A stretch of DNA of 47,572 bases. It comes from Trichomonas tenax (taxonomy: Eukaryota > Parabasalia > Trichomonadida > Trichomonadidae). Within the stretch, counting starts at the first letter, position 1. The number at the start of each line of letters is the position of its first letter. The stretch lies in assembly GCA_023091735.1 (NCBI GenBank), contig JALKBU010000334.1, positions 1 through 47,572 on the forward strand. The letters run 5' to 3'. The notes under the pieces are model-generated. The model saw nothing but the letters and a program-made list of their open reading frames with translations. It made no database searches and had not been told where the DNA came from. The translations under genes and the position numbers were made by a program. Of this stretch, positions 44,401 through 47,572 are shown in pieces.

Positions 44401-47229
44401 AGCGAGACCACCAAGTGTCTGAACATTTGTGTCGGCATTGTTGATGATTTCGAAGCGAACGCCAGCCCACTCGATGAGGATATCTTCGATCATCTTGAGA
44501 AGTGTCTGTTCGTTCTCAGCTTCGACGGAGATAACAGCGAATTCTTCTGAGTACTTGACAGCTCCTGCTTCAACAAGAACAGAGACCTTGATATCACCTG
44601 TTCTTAACCCCTGAACAGCAACCATCTTTTCAATGCGCTCCCAGTGTCTATCTTGTAAAGCCTTCGAGCGGACTGTGGAGATGATTGGTGCGAGGTTGAA
44701 GAAGTCTGTAACGCTCTCCTTGAGTGTTGCAGCAAGGTTGCTTGTTGGGAAGTTCCTGACTAAGAAGTCGACAGTTCTCTTTGTCTTTTCGATGTTAGAC
44801 TGGAATTCGACAGCATCAAGTTCCTTCAAGAATGTCTTGAGGATCTTCCCGCGCTGGTGTTCCCATGAATCTGCTGTTGTGTAGAGTGTCTTCTTGTTCT
44901 TGAGTTCTGTGAGGAAGATCCCCAATCCATCGATTTCTGTTTGTGGCTTGCGAATAAGCATCTGGATCTGGTTGTATCTCTCGAGATCGTGCTGGAATTT
45001 CTCACCCTTCTCATCGATGCTCTTGATAGCAACAAGAGACTCTGCAACATTTTCTGTAAGCTGAGAAAGCTCTGTCTGGGCTGTAACGATGTTTTCAGAA
45101 AGCTTGGAAACATCTGCCTTGATGTACTCGGACCACTTTCTGATAAGCGCTTCCTTGGACTCACCCATCTTAATGTAAGCGCTTTCAAGAGCAGAATACT
45201 TCGGGCTTAATCCCTTCATTAAGGCTTGGAACTCCTCTGTCATTGGGAAGTTCTCCTTGCCGCAAAGGTTGTAAAGTTCGAAGATGGAGTGATAAACCTT
45301 TCTGTGTTTATCAATATCCTCAGCAAGTTTGACATATAATTCAAATTGATCACCAAACTCGAAAACATTTGTAACTTCCTTAGAGATCCTGTCATATAAA
45401 TCTGTAATCATAGCATCGAAATCAGTAGCCTTCTTATTGACAAGCTCTGGAAGATAATTGCGAACTTTGTCAAATGCTTGTCTTGGGATTGGTGTGAATG
45501 AGGCCTTCATTTTGCGTAATTCAATTCTGACAAGTCTGTGCTCGATTTCCTCTGGCATACCATCAACTTTCTCGATATCGGCTCTTAATTTGTTAATAAG
45601 CTCTGAAAAAGCATAGGCAGAATCATCCTCGAATTCCATCTTCAGTTCGCGGCTGAAATTGTAATCGTCGATGTATGGCTGTAATTGCTTTGTGAGTTCC
45701 TCAAGTTCTGCGAATGTTGTTCTGATGTTTGGCTCCAACTTTGAGAGTGAATTTCTGTATTGCGCATCCATGTTAAGGATATCTTTGAACTTCTGTGTGA
45801 GTTCAATTTCACGAACCTTGTCTAACTTTGAAAGGCTGTCTTGAGTGTAGATTGCAAAGTCGCTGCTGTATAAGAATCTCTCGAAGATATTTGCTGTGTT
45901 GGAGAGTTCTTCCCAAGCACGTGTCATCTGTTGAACAAAGAGATCTGGAGCTGGATCGAAATGATCTGTATGGAAGTCAACACTGAGGCACATTTGCTGT
46001 GGTGTTGAAAGCATGAAATCGACGAACTGCTTTGCAGAATTGTTGACACACTCGAGAAGTGCTTGCATGAATTGAAGATCGCATGATCTAATGAATTTTG
46101 TGATTCTGCGGCAGCAAGATCTGATTGTTGCCAATCTTGTAAAATGCTGAGCATCACCATCAGCTGAGATGAATTCTTCCTTCTGGTTGGACTTGTAATG
46201 GCGGCTCTTATCCATCTTTGCTTGCTTTGCATATTGGCCAATAAATTGCTCCAATGAATAAGAAACATCAGACTTATTGCCAATATCACGTGACGCTGAG
46301 TGTGCAGCTTCACAAGCAGATGAAATTGCTTCGTGAGCACGACGGTGAACATCCTGGAATCTCTGCATTAATCCCTGGATATAAACACTCTGCTTTTCGA
46401 GGAATTGATTTAATGTATGTGGATAAGCAAATTTGAGATCAACGAGTGGTATTTTCATAATTTCTAGCGCGATTTTACGAATTTCTTTGCCAATAATTTT
46501 GAAATGTGGAGAAGCCATTAAGAATTTCTTTTCGATTTTAGAAGAAGATACTGTACTATTGCTTGAAATTGCTGATTTGAGCAATGAGCGAAACGCGTAA
46601 AGGCTGAGAAAATTCTTGAAGAATGAAACTTCGCCAACTCTGCGATAGAGGACAATTTCGCGTATCCACTGAGAAAGCTTCATGAATCTTCCGTGTCCTT
46701 CGATGAATTCAGTAACACCATCAATTGACAGAGTGAAATAATGACTTGGTAAAGTTTCGAACGTGAACGGAACCAAACAGTACATGTTTGGTACTGGCAA
46801 TGGTGCGTAATCAAGATAAATGAACTCACTTTGTAAATTAAGAAGCACAAACTGCCAGATATACCAATATGGAAGTCCACGATTGTGCCATTCCTCATCA
46901 GAAATGAATGGAGTGTAGTATGGATGATTCTTCCATTTTTCTAAATCAGTCAAAGCGCGTGAAATCCACGATGGCGTGATTTTTGTATAAGCTCTCGCTG
47001 TTTGTGGTGTAGATTCCTCATCAGTTCGTCCTGATTTGCATGAAGGAATCTTTGCAAGTCTCGGATTTCTCTCTGTTCTCGCGGACTGAGGCGGCTGTGA
47101 AATTTCGGTAACTTTATGTGTTAAATTTATTGGGGGAATTATAGATTTTTTGCGTCCCTTTCCAAGGTCTGGAATGACTGGTGTTTTCTTTTGCGAACAA
47201 ATCAAACGATTTTGAAGAGCATCAGACAT
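35452..47229 (-). CDS. Axonemal dynein heavy chain, single-headed inner-arm type
   Basis: This 3925-residue motor drives flagellar beating along microtubules. P-loops in order are AAA1 GPAGTGKT (G1332, K1338, T1339) with Walker B CFDEFNR (Asp1384, Glu1385) and FITMNPGYAGR; AAA2 GPTGGGKT (Lys1619) with FDGPVDALWIENMN; AAA3 GPSGGGKT (Lys1931); and AAA4 GVGGTGKR (Lys2270). The stalk coiled coil starts near 2500, the microtubule-binding tip runs about 2625-2710 (NPPSRVKLVLSAVCSLTG to CLCRWVIAI), and the returning coil reaches about 2830. AAA5, AAA6 and the C-terminal domain follow, with GVYIYGMYFDGADWD and FACPVYRTQVRAGVLSSTG, the axonemal ending. The short N-terminal tail and total length fit the DNAH3/7/12-like single-headed inner-arm class and not outer-arm or cytoplasmic dyneins (over 4300 aa). 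Codons are more biased to G/C-ending forms than in the neighbouring dynein, suggesting high expression. Confidence 0.95.
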   Translation of the reverse strand: MSDALQNRLICSQKKTPVIPDLGKGRKKSIIPPINLTHKVTEISQPPQSARTERNPRLAKIPSCKSGRTDEESTPQTARAYTKITPSWISRALTDLEKWKNHPYYTPFISDEEWHNRGLPYWYIWQFVLLNLQSEFIYLDYAPLPVPNMYCLVPFTFETLPSHYFTLSIDGVTEFIEGHGRFMKLSQWIREIVLYRRVGEVSFFKNFLSLYAFRSLLKSAISSNSTVSSSKIEKKFLMASPHFKIIGKEIRKIALEIMKIPLVDLKFAYPHTLNQFLEKQSVYIQGLMQRFQDVHRRAHEAISSACEAAHSASRDIGNKSDVSYSLEQFIGQYAKQAKMDKSRHYKSNQKEEFISADGDAQHFTRLATIRSCCRRITKFIRSCDLQFMQALLECVNNSAKQFVDFMLSTPQQMCLSVDFHTDHFDPAPDLFVQQMTRAWEELSNTANIFERFLYSSDFAIYTQDSLSKLDKVREIELTQKFKDILNMDAQYRNSLSKLEPNIRTTFAELEELTKQLQPYIDDYNFSRELKMEFEDDSAYAFSELINKLRADIEKVDGMPEEIEHRLVRIELRKMKASFTPIPRQAFDKVRNYLPELVNKKATDFDAMITDLYDRISKEVTNVFEFGDQFELYVKLAEDIDKHRKVYHSIFELYNLCGKENFPMTEEFQALMKGLSPKYSALESAYIKMGESKEALIRKWSEYIKADVSKLSENIVTAQTELSQLTENVAESLVAIKSIDEKGEKFQHDLERYNQIQMLIRKPQTEIDGLGIFLTELKNKKTLYTTADSWEHQRGKILKTFLKELDAVEFQSNIEKTKRTVDFLVRNFPTSNLAATLKESVTDFFNLAPIISTVRSKALQDRHWERIEKMVAVQGLRTGDIKVSVLVEAGAVKYSEEFAVISVEAENEQTLLKMIEDILIEWAGVRFEIINNADTNVQTLGGLADITEILDDSFVKCSTIRSSRYVGPIKVRVDKTIGVLNKVQKMIELISSVQKQWMYLRNIFKDSDIQRQLSNEFKLFHEVEKEFKNWVVAIRDKPRVYAIAAQSDEPLRNLASWDKRYESIQKAIEVFLMSKRTEFPRFFFLSNDDLIEILSLGKNPVGLQKHLNKLFENIYGLHLIDSGHSIDQIISKEGEVIPIQTVAVRGPVEGWLKSLEANMRRALQLISADAMNAYEAKPFGEWTSLFPAQTILAITQVFFCHLVSTNLNGSMHKALEVYEARLKELAGLVRTDLNKVYREALVALITIEVHNRDIIEEIQKSGISDINDFEWAKRLRYFFEDNKILVRQTDSTIEYGYEYLGATPRLIITPLTERCYLTLTSALRHHLGGSPAGPAGTGKTETVKDLAKAIANFCVVFNCSEAVTANQMQAFFSGLSQTGAWACFDEFNRIDPGVLSVIAEQVRTIQDALNENATNFVFCGKNIPLNPKCGVFITMNPGYAGRTELPDNLKALFRPIAMTVPDYALIAEIFLYGQGFENARVLAEKITQLYKLSSEMLSPQSHYDFGMRALKSVLSMAGLVKRQMPNNPEDEILIQAINNSNIPKLLGNDKTLFQSLVNDLFQDVVFETVLDPKLFKKLEDNFRSHNLDIVRPLIVKTVQLWETMRIRHGVMLVGPTGGGKTVSLHSLGEVIDANMMTLNPKSIELSKMYGAFNENTGEWFDGIVSKMFRESVAAETSQKQWIIFDGPVDALWIENMNTVLDDNKMLSLANSQRLKMTDEMEMIFEVGDLSQASPATVSRCGMVYYEPIDIPWTAFVYNWFSVTQMKPALKEVIMDMIKHTMEVFAGFQFKCTLANGFSTCKTFFESFITRHKAKLDGDNEDLYEKKIKTIFGWCFAWAFGGSLNPNMKIDFDTLLREAIGCKFAYPQKRLIFDYFLEEDCTTFTMWSQRAEEAAPNEDFVATEDTICFSSLLKLCVENNMHTMITGPSGGGKTTIVMNTLKEMEEKVMTFSLTLSAQTTAKQIQETIETKMETKKKTLLGAPEGKTACFVVDDVIMPKPETYGAQPPLELLRQYLSQGGFFNMKDLSWIMVKDMIIIAAGQPAGGGRAEPSPRFTSKFTVLYLSEPTSASLKQIFGTSMGCYFARTKFPDAIKQLKDNIVQSSVTIFERVCHEFLPTPSKSHYTFNLRDLAKVFTGIKTARPEVVYTPENMANLWEHENMRVYHDRLVDTTDRATFIDILTQLKKKNFKAEEEEGKMKPLFCDFMTHDAYYRPFDNMLKIKDKLTQIFDERMPDTRLVFFDDCIKHIGRITRVFKQPAGNMLLVGVGGTGKRTTAKAAACVCDAIYAEPKLTNHYTRTEFRDDLKELYLKTGIEGKQIVFMMSDEHIINESFLEDINCILNNGEVPNLFDSEETEKIVTEMTPVIKKLNLSFARDVILSTFINRVRTNLHIVLALSPIGEKFRTRTNMFPSLVNCCTIDWFDIWSDTALMDVALSQFREIDFNGVPVVEGIQEKLAIAAGKCHVAVTETADEMMLQVRRLYYVTPAAYIDFMKTFGTSLGKRQKKLEEEQSMLKRGVSKIEETNSVVGGMEQELVALKPQLEVHAVEVEKLLKELEADKAVLEEKKTIVETEKVEVQQKADVAEVLATKAAAERDAILPMLKSAMEAVEVLKSKKGELAAVKTYKNPPSRVKLVLSAVCSLTGFPTDWKGAQTFLSKPNNMTILSELHNQNITDADLAKIQPYLQDPEFKVELVAEQSGAASCLCRWVIAINDFIRVRKEIEPLEKKCAEAMEQRDQAQAALAEKVKELNDLEAKYNDLRARFQASLDQQQKLQAQINRTQLRLENASKLTTALNDELGRWSESLKTLNSLAANIVGDTFLIALNLSYFGPFPPVYRALLLEKMKEIIKSVEIPFTEDFSMELAAGDPMLIRDWRIAGLPSDNLSTENGILVTQCTRWPLLIDPQEQGFRWFCAINEENGLQIIRPGDSKMSITIENAIKMGTPVIVEGVGEQIDPALKGILSPQFRKGPAGNKKIVLDGREIDYDPNFKLVLVTKYRNPVFMPDVFIQMSVINFAVTPNGLVEQLLTDVVKLEKPEVEAARAKLVVEIAQNKKTLDQQMKKILQLLFKSEGNILDNEELIIALQEAKSTAKAVTARLEEAEVSEKQNKELCEVYRGVAQRGSTLFFTLPDLPGVDPMYQYSLEFFKNLFVNCILTPYQADTIEKRLADLIELITYRTYAAVSRGLFARHQIFYSFLLITSVMRDEGTITADQWELFVRGPSDLPPEDQVRSPDDSINLLTWRKIIAIGKYVEKLKDLSNDIKSNFDEFSDFFISESGLNLPARYNELSNFERILLIATACPRKLILGTIQFIVSEKGQEYAQPPDLSIPSAYTDTKPPIPLVFILSQGADPLPALRQFAEKSEAKLQPLSLGQGQGPIAVELIKNAKITGNWVFLQNCHLYASWLSTLGDMLREIRSKPKEVHQGFRLFLSSMPTPDFPFSVLQESVKVTSEPPRGLSLNVNRLMTTFVDPYFFDAMSTTAQRFCVGLAFFASLIQERKKFGPLGWNIIYEWSDSDYRMSTLMMNSLMVEGQEIQWKALNYLVGQIAYGGRVTDDWDRRCLLAHLSNIIHTKLLNENCFYDEANLFTAPTVRGYQQVLKHIEEYPKVDPPTIFGLHINAQMSAQTAQSNDFVNALLGVQPRVSGGASGSRQDQFVIDTAEKIKIDIPVDLVYKEPEVETSLHVVLRQEIIRYNRLLKVVRESVDNLIKAVKGLVVMNDALSEMYTAFNNGKVPQIWSQAAYPSMKPLVSWVADLVKRVDFIKNWATKNEPPAFWIGGFFFPQSFMTGILQAYSRKHKVPVNTLRFKTETIQEPPDSIAKQPEDGVYIYGMYFDGADWDSSAKIMKDPKVGTTYAPAPVIHLIPQQHYVMPATDFACPVYRTQVRAGVLSSTGLSTNFVVSAHFPVKEDPQFWILRGAALLLSTPI

Positions 47230-47249
47230 TTCAGTAAAAAGGAATTTTT

Positions 47250-47260
47250 TAATGAAATGA
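47250..47260 (-). promoter_or_regulatory. Tandem initiator-like motifs of the canonical dynein gene
   Basis: The coding strand reads TTTCATTTCATTAAAA: two overlapping TCAYTW words (TCATTT, TCATTA) about 21-31 bases upstream of ATG 47229. They have the same tandem layout as those before the EXO1-like gene. Confidence 0.5.
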
Positions 47261-47480
47261 AAAAAATTTTATAAACGGGATTTTCCTACCGTCCTAGACT
47301 CGTTCATAACTTATCAAGTCTTTCACGCTCAAATCCTGTCACAAAAGTACCTCCATAATCTAAATACTTGAATATCCACTTCCAAATTCTTCTTTTTCAA
47401 AATCAAACAAATAATTCTTTAAATTTTGCGAAAATTTGTTCAATAATGGGACTGGGACAAAATAGAACAACGTGCTTTTC

Positions 47481-47523
47481 TGACATGTAAATTATGTTTG
47501 ACATATAGAGTCAGAATGTCAAA
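47481..47523 (+). promoter_or_regulatory. TGACATGTAAA element plus TTTGACAT/ATGTCAAA inverted repeat
   Basis: TGACATGTAAA (47481-47491) is followed by TTTGACAT (47497-47504) and ATGTCAAA (47516-47523), the same 8-bp arms as the palindrome at 14557-14576 but with an 11-bp spacer. The sequence after the right arm (ATGTCAAATATA) is identical to that at 14569-14580. Confidence 0.5.
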
Positions 47524-47572
47524 TATAAAGGAAAGTGACGTGATTGCGCGGGAAAAATGGAAAAGTGTCAAT

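Larger units (their letters stand above)
47230..47572. other. Upstream region of the dynein gene and probable promoter of an off-window gene
   Basis: No gene is seen in these 343 bp. For the minus-strand dynein, TCATTA and TCATTT (complement of 47250-47260) lie 21-31 bases before its ATG. The far end carries TGACATGTAAA and a long inverted repeat at 47481-47523, like those just upstream of other genes in this window, suggesting that a plus-strand gene begins just beyond the window. Confidence 0.5.

Overview
The window looks like nuclear DNA from a trichomonad parabasalid protist, most like Trichomonas vaginalis. The evidence is AT-rich intergenic DNA, uninterrupted protein genes of up to about 11.8 kb, very short gaps between start codons and initiator-like TCAYTW motifs, and protein families typical of trichomonads: BspA-like leucine-rich repeats, BTB plus F5/8C-like proteins, ankyrin remnants and beta-helix surface protein fragments. 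Species cannot be fixed from the sequence alone. No rRNA, tRNA, CRISPR array, transposon or convincing spliceosomal intron was seen.

Layout. Positions 1-3400 are a gene graveyard with ankyrin-repeat remnants, a frame-broken BspA-like LRR gene on the minus strand and a headless beta-helix surface-protein fragment. Positions 3390-5600 hold two accessory minus-strand genes: BTB/F5-8C and BspA-like LRR. Positions 5700-23250 are a dense core region. In order it encodes a fused mRNA capping enzyme, a DUF4795/QRICH2-like coiled-coil protein, a cornichon/Erv14 cargo receptor head to head with a coiled-coil protein, a type II membrane protein, a compact TSG101/Vps23, phosphomevalonate kinase, a short EXO1-type nuclease, a CEP131/AZI1-like coiled-coil protein, the TFIIH p44/SSL1 subunit and a membrane-anchored P-loop NTPase. 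Positions 23561-47229 are two giant dynein heavy-chain genes arranged tail to tail with 116 bp between their stops.

The main discovery candidate is the first dynein gene (23561-35335, 3924 aa). It keeps the full dynein architecture (linker, six-AAA ring, stalk, microtubule-binding tip, C-terminal domain) and almost the same domain spacing as its canonical 3925-aa neighbour. However, AAA1, the main motor ATPase site, has lost the Walker A Thr and both Walker B acidic residues, and AAA3 and AAA4 have lost recognisable P-loops. Only AAA2 keeps an intact nucleotide-binding loop. It reads as a long-maintained pseudo-motor, or 'dead' dynein, beside a live single-headed inner-arm-type dynein.

At the regulatory level, an 11-mer TGWCATGTAAA recurs at least seven times in intergenic DNA upstream of several genes, once inside a perfect palindrome. 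A second shared word, TGTCACTTTTC, occurs upstream of three plus-strand genes. In two genes the first ATG lies inside the first element, so the second Met is the likelier start. Several genes (two dyneins, DUF4795-like, CEP131-like) probably serve the flagella and basal bodies; the rest are housekeeping genes for mRNA capping, transcription and repair, trafficking and isoprenoid synthesis.
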